Assembly (NCBI GenBank): GCA_963668585.1
Contig: OY764869.1
Location: 2,852,001-2,916,000 of the forward strand
Origin: Bin87 sp963668585
GTDB taxonomy: Bacteria; Chloroflexota; Dehalococcoidia; Lucifugimonadales; UBA3495
DNA length: 64,000 nt
Direction of reading: 5' to 3'
The translations under genes and the position numbers were made by a program. The notes beneath the pieces are model-generated. The model was not told where the DNA came from, searched no databases, and worked only from the letters and a program-made list of their open reading frames with translations. This document shows positions 22,067 to 30,155 of the stretch, in pieces. The first letter of the stretch is position 1. The number at the start of each line of letters is the position of its first letter.

Positions 22067-22774
22067 CTAGCCGGTGGCCGCCGTTATGTCTTCGGCCGCG
22101 TGTCCAATGATCTCGGCGGCGGTGCCCTGCGAGATGCGCCCGATGTTGAGCATCAGGTGGAAATTGGCGGGGTCGTTGGCGTTGACCCGGAAGAATTTGC
22201 GATAGAAAGCCACCCGGGCGGTTTCCAGTTCCTCGGCGTAAGCGCGGGCTTCATCGTCCGAGAACATCTCCCGTTTGACCATGGTGTCGATCCTGACGTC
22301 CAGGGGAGCCACCAGACCGACGTGAATCACGCCGGGCGCGTCGGCCAGTATCATGTTGCTGCCGCGCCCTATGATCACCACATCGCCCCCGCCGGCGAGT
22401 TCCTTGATGACGGAGGTGGTCGCGTCGATGAACGCCCGGTCATGCACGGGAGACGTGGCCGCAGCGTCTGACACCAGTTCGGTGTATGCCTCGGCCGGCA
22501 GCATCTCGATGCCTCGGCCAAAATATGGCTCCGCTCCGGCGCCGGCCACCGCCGACCGTTCCAGGACGCCCTGCATGAAACGGGCGACTTTTTCGCGGAA
22601 CGGCACCACGCGCTGCTCTTTTTCGATCAGTTGGCTGATCGGCGAACCGACCAGGCGCGCCGCTTCTGAGAAAATGTAACGGTCAACGTAGTTGATGCCC
22701 AAATTCTGGGCCACCAGGTGCCCGATCTCCAGGGTTCCGCTGCCTATGACGCCGTTGATTGTGATGACCGGCAT
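22067..22774 (-). CDS. cytidylate kinase-like family protein
   Basis: 235 aa P-loop protein of the AAA_26/cytidylate kinase-like family. ITINGVIGSGTLEIG carries a phosphate-binding loop in place of the canonical GxxGxGK, and VVIIGRGSNMIL is a conserved later strand. The ATG has a GGAGG ribosome binding site. The true Cmk substrate motifs are not obvious, so the substrate is unknown; it is probably not the housekeeping CMP kinase. Two bp from the rhomboid gene. Confidence 0.8.
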   Translation of the reverse strand: MPVITINGVIGSGTLEIGHLVAQNLGINYVDRYIFSEAARLVGSPISQLIEKEQRVVPFREKVARFMQGVLERSAVAGAGAEPYFGRGIEMLPAEAYTELVSDAAATSPVHDRAFIDATTSVIKELAGGGDVVIIGRGSNMILADAPGVIHVGLVAPLDVRIDTMVKREMFSDDEARAYAEELETARVAFYRKFFRVNANDPANFHLMLNIGRISQGTAAEIIGHAAEDITAATG

Positions 22775-22804
22775 GATTGGACCTCCATCCCCGCTGCGGC
22801 CAGG

Positions 22805-23392
22805 CTACGCGCCGTATTGAGCCAATACGCGATCGCGGCGCCGGCTGTATTCATCGGTCAGCAGACCCATGGCGAACGAGTCGTACCAGTTGCCATCCTT
22901 GCGGTGGGTGCGGCGAAGGTGGCCTTCGAGGACGAAGCCCAGGTGTCGGAACATCTGCAGAGCGTGCTCGTTGTATTCCGGCACGTCCACCCAAATTCGG
23001 TGCAACTCCAGGTTGTGGAATGCCTCGTCCAGCATCGCGACCAACGCGGCGGTGCCGTAGTGGTGGTGCCAGAGGTCTTTGCGGCCGATGAGGATGAACA
23101 GTTGCGCTTCCTCCAGGGGCCACTCGACCAGCAACTGCCCTTCTCCGATATGGGCTTCCTCGGTTGCATAGATGGAATAGATGCGGCGTTCGTCCTGGGC
23201 AAAGATCTGATTCCATTCGTCGTCGTTGGATTGCTCGATGTTCTCCGGAGCGTACCCGATATGAAGGGCGTGTCCGTCGGAGTCATCGGTACCGTACCAG
23301 AGGGAACTGACCTCAGGGTCGCGCAGCCAGTCGCGAATCCGTCCAACGTCGTCCCTTGAAACTTCAGTGGTGAGGTTAACCTGTGGGAACAT
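22805..23392 (-). CDS. GNAT family N-acetyltransferase, RimJ/RimL-like
   Basis: 195 aa acetyl-CoA-dependent acetyltransferase fold. The acetyl-CoA loop is in the region FILIGRKDLWHHHYGTAAL, followed by NLELHRIWVDVPEYNEHALQMFRHLGFVLEG, the usual end of RimJ/RimL-type enzymes that act on protein N-termini or small amines. The usual Gly-rich Q/RxxGxG/A is partly altered. GAGGAG ribosome binding site present. The 23393-23569 gap to aroG holds a hairpin. Confidence 0.85.
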   Translation of the reverse strand: MFPQVNLTTEVSRDDVGRIRDWLRDPEVSSLWYGTDDSDGHALHIGYAPENIEQSNDDEWNQIFAQDERRIYSIYATEEAHIGEGQLLVEWPLEEAQLFILIGRKDLWHHHYGTAALVAMLDEAFHNLELHRIWVDVPEYNEHALQMFRHLGFVLEGHLRRTHRKDGNWYDSFAMGLLTDEYSRRRDRVLAQYGA

Positions 23393-23497
23393 GGGCGGTC
23401 TCCTCAGTTTTAAACGCGGATCGGCGTCCAGTTTCCTACTTGAAACACGATTGCGTTGTGGTTCCCACGATTATAGCACGGCGACCATTCAAGCATA

Positions 23498-23520
23498 GGG
23501 GCGGGTGTTGAACCCGCCCC
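23498..23520. repeat. GGGGCGGGT/ACCCGCCCC hairpin, family copy b
   Basis: Perfect 9-bp stem (23498-23506 with 23512-23520) and a 5-nt loop, between aroG and the acetyltransferase gene (both minus strand). It may terminate aroG transcription; no strong U-run is seen. Confidence 0.65.
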
Positions 23521-23569
23521 AGCGCGCGTTGGTGTTCCCGGATCGTTTTCCGAGTTCAAATTGGCTCGG

Positions 23570-24643
23570 TTAGTCAGCCGCAACGGCCGCTACGCTCCCC
23601 AGTTTGTCATAGGCCCAATCCAGCAGATCCACGGTTTCCTCCCAACCGATGCACGAGTCGGTGATGGACACTCCGTAATCCAGGGACCCAGGGTCTGCGC
23701 CGAGTTTCTGGGCTCCCGCGTTGATGTTGCTTTCCAGCATGACCCCGACCAGGCTCTCGTTGCCGGACAGGCGCTGACCCAAAACGTCCTCGAACGCGAT
23801 GTGCTGTCGGGTGTGGTCCTTGTTGGAATTGCCGTGGCTGCAATCGACGACGACGTTCAGAGGGGCGTCGGCCTTGCGCAGGGCATCCTGGGCGACCGCA
23901 ATGGAGCGCGCGTCGAAGTTGGTGCCGCTCCGTCCGCCGCGCATGACCAGGTGGCAGTTTCGGTTGCCGCGCGTTTCTACGATGGACGCCTGTCCGTCAT
24001 GGTCGATGCCGAGGAACGCCTGGGGCGTGCGGGCCGCGACCAATGCGTCGACGGCGGTTTGCGGGTCGCCGTCGGTGCCGTTCTTGAAGCCGACGGGCAT
24101 GGAGAGACCGGACGCCATCTGGCGGTGCGTCTGGCTCTCGGTGGTTCGGGCGCCGATGGCGGCCCAGGTCACCAGGTCGGACACGTACTGAGGGACGATG
24201 GGATCAAGAAATTCGGTGGCGGAGTACAGGCCTGCCTCGGAAATTTCCATGAGCAGGCGACGGGCGCGATGCAATCCGTCCTCGATGGCGTAGGTGTCAT
24301 TGAGGTTGGGGTCGTAGATCAATCCCTTCCAGCCCACGGTGGTACGGGGCTTTTCGAAGTAAACGCGCATCACGACGAGGATCCGGTCGCTGAGGCGCTC
24401 TGCCAGCGGCTTGAGCCTCTCGGCGTAGTCCAGCGCGGCGGCGTGGTCGTGGATCGAGCAGGGGCCGACGATGACGGCGAACCGATCATCGCGGCGGTTC
24501 AGGACGTCTTCCAATTGACGCCGCCCCTCCAGCACGACGGATTCCGCTGCCGACGATAATGGAATCCTTTCTTCAAGTTCGGATGGGCGGATCAATGCAT
24601 TGTTGCTAACCACGTTGACGTCCTTGGCTGGCGAAGTTGCCAT
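23570..24643 (-). CDS. aroG: 3-deoxy-7-phosphoheptulonate (DAHP) synthase, type I
   Basis: First step of the shikimate pathway: phosphoenolpyruvate plus erythrose 4-phosphate gives DAHP. The 357 aa AroFGH-type sequence shows VGPCSIHD, VMRVYFEKPRTTVGWKGL, LVMRGGRSGTNF and VVDCSHGNSNKD, all family landmarks. ATG has an AGGAGGAGA ribosome binding site. It follows trpA on the same strand but has its own promoter, a Tyr/Phe-rich leader peptide and a terminator-type attenuator, so expression should rise when charged Tyr- or Phe-tRNA is scarce. Confidence 0.96.
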   Translation of the reverse strand: MATSPAKDVNVVSNNALIRPSELEERIPLSSAAESVVLEGRRQLEDVLNRRDDRFAVIVGPCSIHDHAAALDYAERLKPLAERLSDRILVVMRVYFEKPRTTVGWKGLIYDPNLNDTYAIEDGLHRARRLLMEISEAGLYSATEFLDPIVPQYVSDLVTWAAIGARTTESQTHRQMASGLSMPVGFKNGTDGDPQTAVDALVAARTPQAFLGIDHDGQASIVETRGNRNCHLVMRGGRSGTNFDARSIAVAQDALRKADAPLNVVVDCSHGNSNKDHTRQHIAFEDVLGQRLSGNESLVGVMLESNINAGAQKLGADPGSLDYGVSITDSCIGWEETVDLLDWAYDKLGSVAAVAAD

Positions 24644-24691
24644 TGTGTCTCCTCCTGGGCGGGAAGCCCTGAGCTAGTCGGTCGCTCCCAT

Positions 24692-24728
24692 AAACAAAAA
24701 AGACTCCAGCCTGCATCCGGCTGAAGTC
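24692..24728 (-). terminator. attenuator terminator upstream of aroG
   Basis: On the minus strand GACTTCAGCC (24728-24719) pairs with GGCTGGAGTC (24711-24702), nine Watson-Crick pairs and one G-U, over a 7-nt loop, followed by TTTTTTGTTT (24701-24692). It lies 49 bp before the aroG start and after the leader peptide gene. Its 5' arm can pair instead with leader positions 24775-24761 (ATCCGG and TGAAG with CCGGAT and CTTCA), giving an antiterminator. Confidence 0.88.
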
Positions 24729-24752
24729 CTCTCTTGTTGGTTTTCACGAAGG

Positions 24753-24854
24753 TTATCGGGCTTCACACACCGGATTCACGCTGGCCGCGCTGCGGTAAGC
24801 GTAAAAATAAAACGGGCGGTAATACCCAATAGGCTTTCGGCAAACCGTAATCAT
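24753..24854 (-). CDS. Tyr/Phe-rich leader peptide of aroG (33 aa)
   Basis: A small gene from ATG 24854 to TAA at 24753-24755. Residues 11-20 read YYRPFYFYAY: five Tyr and two Phe in ten codons, the sign of a ribosome-stalling attenuation leader for aromatic amino acids. No ribosome binding site is visible; the promoter -10 box ends 9 bp before the ATG, so the transcript should start 2-4 nt before it and be translated as a leaderless mRNA. When the ribosome stalls on the Tyr/Phe codons (24795-24824), the leader arm 24761-24775 stays free to form the antiterminator. Confidence 0.88.
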   Translation of the reverse strand: MITVCRKPIGYYRPFYFYAYRSAASVNPVCEAR

Positions 24855-24863
24855 TTGACGAAA

Positions 24864-24892
24864 ATCCTACGCTTGCCGAAGGCCATTGTCAA
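24864..24892 (-). promoter_or_regulatory. promoter of the aroG leader
   Basis: On the minus strand TTGACA (24892-24887), a 17-bp spacer and TAGGAT (24869-24864). It lies in the 55 bp between the trpA stop region and the leader ATG, so aroG has a promoter separate from trpA. The expected start is near 24857. Confidence 0.75.
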
Positions 24893-24947
24893 CGGGAGTC
24901 GTCGCGCAATTTTGGCAGCCTGAGTCCCAGCGGGCGACCGGGGTCGT

Positions 24948-25763
24948 TCAGCCTCGCCCGGACAGTTCGGCGACGACGGCGGCCCCGCGCTGCGCTGCAC
25001 CTTCCGGCGCGCCGTCGCCGAGGGCTCGCACCAGTGCGCTGCCCACCACCGCCGCGTCGGCACGCGCGCCCACGTCCAGCACGTGCTCTCGCCTGGAGAT
25101 GCCGAAACCCACGGCGAGAGGCAGGTCGGTGTGCTTTCGCACCCTGGTCACCAGGTCCAGGCCGCGATCCGAAACCTCGGTGCGGGCGCCGGTCACCCCG
25201 GTTACGCTGACGCAGTAAACGAACCCGCCGCCGGATTTCACCGACTGGGCGATGCTCTCCTCCGTGCTGGTGGGCGCGAGCAACGGCACCAGATGAACGC
25301 CATATTGCGCCAACGCTTCGACCAACGGGCCGGTTTCGCCGGTGGGAAGGTCAACGACAATGAGGCCGTCAACCGTCGATTCCGAGCAGGCCGCTGCGAA
25401 ACGAGCGAGTCCGTAGGACAGGATGGAATTGTAATAACCCATGAGAATGAGCGGAGTGTCGCCGATCAGCGGGCGAAGACTGGCGGCGGTGTCCAGGCAA
25501 TATTGGGGCGTAACGCCGTTCTGCAATGCGGCGAAACTGGACTCCTGGATGACCGGACCCTCGCCCATGGGGTCGCTGAAAGGGATGCCCAATTCCACGG
25601 CGTCGGCGCCCGCCGCGACCAGTTGGGGCACGATTTCAAGGGCGGCGTCATGGTACGGATGACCGACCGTCACAAAAACCACCAGACCAGGACGTCCCTC
25701 GTCCTTGACGGCCGCGAATTTTGCCGCGATCCTGTCGGTTTTGCTCGTTGATGCTGTTGCCAT
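24948..25763 (-). CDS. trpA: tryptophan synthase alpha subunit
   Basis: Converts indole-3-glycerol phosphate to indole and glyceraldehyde 3-phosphate in complex with TrpB. 271 aa TIM barrel with VELGIPFSDPMGEGPVIQ (catalytic Glu), MGYYN, VDLPTGET and GFGISRREHV. trpB is not adjacent: the upstream gene is a CPBP protease. It is followed by the separately promoted aroG. Start ATG; no strong ribosome binding site is seen. Confidence 0.95.
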   Translation of the reverse strand: MATASTSKTDRIAAKFAAVKDEGRPGLVVFVTVGHPYHDAALEIVPQLVAAGADAVELGIPFSDPMGEGPVIQESSFAALQNGVTPQYCLDTAASLRPLIGDTPLILMGYYNSILSYGLARFAAACSESTVDGLIVVDLPTGETGPLVEALAQYGVHLVPLLAPTSTEESIAQSVKSGGGFVYCVSVTGVTGARTEVSDRGLDLVTRVRKHTDLPLAVGFGISRREHVLDVGARADAAVVGSALVRALGDGAPEGAAQRGAAVVAELSGRG

Positions 25764-25855
25764 GCGTATTCATCCGCCCGGTTGAGGTGAAACTAATCTA
25801 GCCCACGTTCCGCCGGGTGTCCAGCAGACGGATTGCAGCCGGTTCGCCAAAAGGA

Positions 25856-26695
25856 TTAGAGTCCGAGCAGCAGTCCGATGGTGGCGATAAGATTTTGCGC
25901 GGCATGAACGCCAATGCCGGGCCATATTGACCCGGTCTGCCAATACAGGCGGCCGAGCAACAAACCGGTGACAAACACCGGAATGATGATTCCCGGTTGA
26001 AAGTGCAATCCGGCGAATACGGCGGCGGACAGAATCACCCCCATCACAATGCCCGTGCGGTTGACCAGGCCTCGCAGCACGAAACCGCGAAAGAAAACTT
26101 CCTCCGCAATGGGCGTGACGACGGCGAGCGCAATCACGCTGAGGGCGGCGAAGACGCCGGGCAGCAGGAGTTCTTCGGACAGATCGGGTGGGAGCAGAAA
26201 TTCCAGGCCCAGGGAGTTGATCGACAGCACGTATAGCTGGGCGAACCCCAGGCTTGCACCCAACGTGACGCCCCCGGAGATCAGCGTGCGCCACCATCGG
26301 GTACGGGGACGAACCAGTCCGAAAAACCACGGCGTCAGCGGCCACGTGCGCGTCGTCAGGACCCATACCAACACGACCTGCACCATGGCCAGCAACCCGG
26401 CCGCGATCACCGTCGTAATCGGCAGCGGCAGAACCAGGGCGATCATGGAGACCAGGATGGCCGAGGGGACCAGCGCCATCACTCCCAGCGCCACGGGGCC
26501 GATCCCCCATGATGCCGGGCCCTCTCTCAGGGGGGCTAAATAACCCCCACCGACGGCCGACGGTGGTGTGTCTGGAGATACCGGCGCGGTGGGCACGTCG
26601 GTAGCGCAATTGGGCTGGCGCTCAGCGCCGCATTGCGGGCAATACCGGTCGTCCCCAGCAATCGGCGAGTCGCATCGCGCACACTGGACAATCAT
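25856..26695 (-). CDS. CPBP family intramembrane metalloprotease with N-terminal zinc ribbon
   Basis: 279 aa from ATG 26693-26695 (a TTG at 26704 is also possible). The N-terminus has a zinc ribbon (CARCDSP...YCPQCG, two CxxC pairs within the first 25 residues), followed by about eight membrane segments. The protease motifs are EEVFFRGF (EExxxR) and FAGLHFQPG (FxxxH), then HAAQN (HxxxN), all consistent with the CAAX-processing/bacteriocin-processing family. Substrate unknown. Nearest neighbours trpA and the amidase operon give no functional hint. Confidence 0.88.
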   Translation of the reverse strand: MIVQCARCDSPIAGDDRYCPQCGAERQPNCATDVPTAPVSPDTPPSAVGGGYLAPLREGPASWGIGPVALGVMALVPSAILVSMIALVLPLPITTVIAAGLLAMVQVVLVWVLTTRTWPLTPWFFGLVRPRTRWWRTLISGGVTLGASLGFAQLYVLSINSLGLEFLLPPDLSEELLLPGVFAALSVIALAVVTPIAEEVFFRGFVLRGLVNRTGIVMGVILSAAVFAGLHFQPGIIIPVFVTGLLLGRLYWQTGSIWPGIGVHAAQNLIATIGLLLGL

Positions 26696-26876
26696 TGTCG
26701 GCAATTTCGGTCGGAAGCACGTATGACGACAGTATAGCCTACGGCGGAACCGGGCATGGGTTTATCGTCCGGTCAATGTTCGGCAACGGATTTTCCGCGT
26801 GTACCGGGGATCAGGCGCGATCTCTCTATTGGCTGAACACTGAGGGCGGCGGTGTTGACGGTTCTCCAGTCACCTT

Positions 26877-26909
26877 CCGCTCGTGGTTCGACAAGCTCGC
26901 CTTGAGCGG
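26877..26909. repeat. dispersed palindrome CCGCTC...GAGCGG, copy 2
   Basis: Same 33-bp length and arms as copy 1, core GGTTCGACAAGCTCGC. It is preceded by CTCCAGTCACC (copy 1: CCTGGTCACC) and followed by a tail resembling that after copy 1 (GGACTG...AATCGAAAG). It sits in the 327 bp gap 26696-27022 between divergent genes; the rest of that gap shows nothing recognisable beyond possible promoter sequence. Confidence 0.6.
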
Positions 26910-27022
26910 ACTGTGTACCGTGCCACCGAAAATCGAAAGGCCGTGGCGATGAGGCGCGATTGATTGCCAACCGGGTTGCCTTGCGCCATAATGGCATGCG
27001 CGCCCGGATATTCAGGAAACAA

Positions 27023-27244
27023 ATGGCGCAGCAGGATCCCATGTCCCCTGAAACCGACTCCGCAATTGGCGAACAGGCATTCCTGCGCGTCGCGGCCACC
27101 TGCGGCATCGACACTTCCGACGCTGATCGCATGGCTGATCTGCGCGCCCGCGTCGCGTTGATGCGTCAGGGGTTGGCGCGCGTGTATGAGATCGACGTAT
27201 CGGGGGCGGAATCGCCGTCCGTTTTTGTCCCGAACCGCCCGTAA
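27023..27244 (+). CDS. small GatC/AtzG-like putative amidase partner
   Basis: 73 aa from ATG 27023, which has an AGGAAA ribosome binding site; ATG 27041 is an alternative. The body is helical (FLRVAATCGIDTSDADRMADLRARVALMRQGLARVYEIDV) and ends SPSVFVPNRP. This layout, two helices plus a C-terminal E/S-P-x-x-F-x-P tail, resembles small AtzG/GatC-type proteins that wrap around amidases. It lies 43 bp upstream of an amidase gene, which fits. Identification is by pattern only. Confidence 0.6.
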   Translation: MAQQDPMSPETDSAIGEQAFLRVAATCGIDTSDADRMADLRARVALMRQGLARVYEIDVSGAESPSVFVPNRP

Positions 27245-27287
27245 CCAAAACCTTCGGGTTTCCCTGGAATTGTTCCGCGAGGTCCCT

Positions 27288-28700
27288 ATGCCAGAAACCG
27301 AACTCCACTACATGTCGGCCTGGGAATTGTCGGGACTGATTCGGGACCGGCAGGTGTCGCCGGTAGATGTGGTTGAAGCCTGCCTGTCGCGGATCGAAGC
27401 GACGGAGCCGACCCTGAACTCGTTCATCACCCTGTTGCCCGAACAGGCGCGAGCAGCGGCGACCCGCGCCGAGCAGGAAATAGGCCGGGGCAATTACCGC
27501 GGGCCTCTGCACGGAATACCGGTGGGATTGAAGGATCTCTTCAACACGGCCGGTGTCCGCACCACGTCGGGCACCCGCATTTACGACAACTTCGTGCCTG
27601 CGGAGGATTGCACCGTGGCTGCCCGGTTCAGCCAGGCCGGAGCCATCCTGATGGGCAAACTCAATATGCACCCGTTGGCGTTTGGACCCACCGGCGAAAA
27701 CGGGGACTACGGCCATATGCACAATCCGTGGAATCCGGAACGCATCACCGGCGGTTCCAGTGGAGGCAGCGGTTCGGCGGCGGCGGCCGGCCAATGCCAC
27801 ATCACCATGGGCAGCGACACGGGCGGAAGCGTCAGGATACCGGCGGCCCTGTGCGGCATCGTGGGCTTGAAACCGACTTACGGTCGAGTCAGCCGCGCCG
27901 GCCTCACGCCGCTGTCGTGGTGCCTCGATCATCCCGGTCCCATGGTTCGAACGGTGGAGGACGCCGCGCTGGCCATGAACGCAATCGCCGGGCCGGACCC
28001 TCGCGATCCCGCCTCCGCCAATGTGGCCGTTCCCGATTACACTGCGGCATTGACGGCGGACGTTCGCGGTTTGCGCATCGGCATGGTCAGGGAATATTTC
28101 GAAACCGAGTTGGATCCGGCGGTTGGAGAACTGGTGCAGCGCGCGATCGCTCAATTGGGCGAACTGGGCGCGGAAATCGTCGATGTGTCCCTCCCGCTTT
28201 ACGATTACGCCCAACCCATCAGCAACGCGATTCTCAGCTCGGAAGCTACTGCTGCGCACCGCGACCTATTGCTCTCCGACGGAGACAAACTCTATCCGCA
28301 GGTTCGGGACCGGCTCGAGGAAGGGTTGTTCATCACCGCCGCCGAATATTTGAGAGCGCAACAGGCGCGGCAGGTCTTCTGCGCGCAGGTCGAGGAACTG
28401 TTGGGCAGCGTGGATCTGCTGGCCGGCCCGGTGGAACCCGTGACCGCACCGGTGATCCTGGAGCGTCGCATCGACGTGGGCGGCGAGTCCCTGCCGGCGG
28501 TGCCGCAGTTGACCAAGTACACCCGCGTTTACAACATCACCGGCTCTCCGGCAATTTCCGTTCCGTGCGGATTCGCGGACGATGGATTGCCCGTTGGCCT
28601 GCACCTTGCGGGTCGCAATTTCGACGAGATGACAGTGCTGCGCGCGGCTTACGCTTACCAACAGGCCAGCGACTGGCACACCCGCCGACCCCCACTGTAA
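27288..28700 (+). CDS. amidase signature family enzyme (GatA-like)
   Basis: 470 aa from ATG 27288. The Ser-Ser-Lys triad is visible: Lys in GLKDLF, the Gly/Ser-rich GGSSGGSGS and GSDTGGSVRIPA. It resembles GatA of the tRNA amidotransferase and general amidases; without gatB nearby and with a small AtzG-like partner upstream, a stand-alone amidase for a small amide is more likely. The region after residue 280 is less conserved and would carry substrate specificity. Confidence 0.9.
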   Translation: MPETELHYMSAWELSGLIRDRQVSPVDVVEACLSRIEATEPTLNSFITLLPEQARAAATRAEQEIGRGNYRGPLHGIPVGLKDLFNTAGVRTTSGTRIYDNFVPAEDCTVAARFSQAGAILMGKLNMHPLAFGPTGENGDYGHMHNPWNPERITGGSSGGSGSAAAAGQCHITMGSDTGGSVRIPAALCGIVGLKPTYGRVSRAGLTPLSWCLDHPGPMVRTVEDAALAMNAIAGPDPRDPASANVAVPDYTAALTADVRGLRIGMVREYFETELDPAVGELVQRAIAQLGELGAEIVDVSLPLYDYAQPISNAILSSEATAAHRDLLLSDGDKLYPQVRDRLEEGLFITAAEYLRAQQARQVFCAQVEELLGSVDLLAGPVEPVTAPVILERRIDVGGESLPAVPQLTKYTRVYNITGSPAISVPCGFADDGLPVGLHLAGRNFDEMTVLRAAYAYQQASDWHTRRPPL

Positions 28701-28745
28701 GAACCCCAAGGCATTGAGCCAGAACCCACGGATGGATATTGCAAC

Positions 28746-29507
28746 GTGTCCGCGATCAACGCCGTAACCTTCGATTTGTGGCAAACCCTGATCCTTGACA
28801 ATCGGGAACTGGGTCAGCAGCGCGCCCAGGCTCGCCTGGACGGCGCGCGCGGAACGCTGCTGGAACACGGTTTCGATCACGACCCCGACCATATCAGGGA
28901 AGCATACCGGGGATGTTACCGCGCCTGTCGCGCGGTGCGTAGCGACAACAAGGACGTGAGTTTCCGTGGCCAGGTGGAGATTTTCATCAACCTGATCGAC
29001 GAAGGATTGACCGATCGCTTGCCGGAATCCGCCATCGCAGAGATCGAACGGAGCTACGCGGAGTCTTTCTTCGACTACCCACCGAGGTTTCACGAAGCCA
29101 CCGAAGAGACCCTGGCAACGGTGAAGGGGTTGGGACTGAGGATTGGCCTGATCTCCAACACCGGTATGACGCCGGGTTACACCTTCCGCGAATTTTTGCT
29201 GCGACACAATCTGCTCGGTTATTTCGACACGCTGACTTTCTCTGATGAGGTGTTGCTGGCCAAACCGTCCGACGAGATATTCCGGATGACGGTTGAATCC
29301 ATGAATACCGACCTGTCGTCCACCATCCACATCGGGGATCATGTGTCCAACGACGTGGTGGGAGCCAACCGGGTTGGCATGAAGTCAATCTGGATACGCG
29401 GGTTCTATGAGCCGGAGGACCCCGACGACCCCGATTCCCAGGCCGACATCGCCGTTGACGACCTGTCTGCGGTAGGCGGCGCGGTTCGCCAACTCATCGG
29501 TCGCTAG
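28746..29507 (+). CDS. HAD superfamily hydrolase
   Basis: 253 aa, GTG start. Motif I is FDLWQT (Asp10), motif II is SNTG, motif III Lys in LAKPSDEIF and motif IV is HIGDHVSNDVVGA, so the HAD core is complete. In motif I the second Asp of DxDxT is Trp12, which argues against an ordinary phosphomonoesterase. A helical cap lies at about residues 20-110. It follows the amidase by 45 bp. Substrate unknown. Confidence 0.85.
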   Translation: MSAINAVTFDLWQTLILDNRELGQQRAQARLDGARGTLLEHGFDHDPDHIREAYRGCYRACRAVRSDNKDVSFRGQVEIFINLIDEGLTDRLPESAIAEIERSYAESFFDYPPRFHEATEETLATVKGLGLRIGLISNTGMTPGYTFREFLLRHNLLGYFDTLTFSDEVLLAKPSDEIFRMTVESMNTDLSSTIHIGDHVSNDVVGANRVGMKSIWIRGFYEPEDPDDPDSQADIAVDDLSAVGGAVRQLIGR

Positions 29508-29548
29508 CGTCCCGCTGCCCGATTACTGCCGCGACAAGGAGGCCACCC

Positions 29549-30124
29549 TTGTTCGAAGAATTCAGCGGTGGTCCGTTGCCGAACGGACGCCACCCGGACA
29601 TCACGCTGGCAATTTTTCCGCATCTGCGCGAGTTCATGGTCGTGGATACGCGGGAAACGGAGGCCACCGTGTCGCTTATGTCAACGGACGCGGTATTCAA
29701 CGACGAGTATTACCGCGCCGTGGAGAGTGAGTTCACCACCCTGCTGAGAGAGGGCGGCGACCGTCCATTTCTGCATCTGATGCATCTGCCCGGCCAGGTG
29801 GACGACGTGTTGCGGGGGGTGGCGATGAACTTCATCCTGGATCGATTGGGCGTGAATTTCCACGATGAGGCGAATCTCCCGGAAGTCGTGGTGTTTGTGA
29901 TTTCCGGCCCGACGCTGGCCATCCCCCAGGATCAGGTGGTGGCCGGTTTCGCCGAAATGCTGTCCGGACGCATCGGCGTGGGCGCGTTGGAAGAATGGAC
30001 GCAGAAGTTGTCGGAACTGATACGGAGCGAATCCCAATCGTTTCCGGCCACTGACGATGCGCTGGGGGAAACCATGACCGATGAATCCCTTGACCCCTAC
30101 TACATCTGGCAAAACCGCAACTAA
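29549..30124 (+). CDS. protein of unknown function
   Basis: 191 aa from a TTG start preceded by a strong AAGGAGG ribosome binding site, which decides the start. No family recognised. The sequence is mixed alpha/beta and acidic (FPHLREFMVVDTRETEATVSLMSTDAVF, then FLHLMHLPGQVDDVLRGVAMNFILDRLGV). No signal peptide or membrane segment. It sits 41 bp after the HAD gene and 31 bp before the LLM oxidoreductase, so it is probably part of that operon. Confidence 0.7.
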   Translation: MFEEFSGGPLPNGRHPDITLAIFPHLREFMVVDTRETEATVSLMSTDAVFNDEYYRAVESEFTTLLREGGDRPFLHLMHLPGQVDDVLRGVAMNFILDRLGVNFHDEANLPEVVVFVISGPTLAIPQDQVVAGFAEMLSGRIGVGALEEWTQKLSELIRSESQSFPATDDALGETMTDESLDPYYIWQNRN

Positions 30125-30155
30125 TAAGCCGCCGCAACCAGGAAACAGATTGAAC

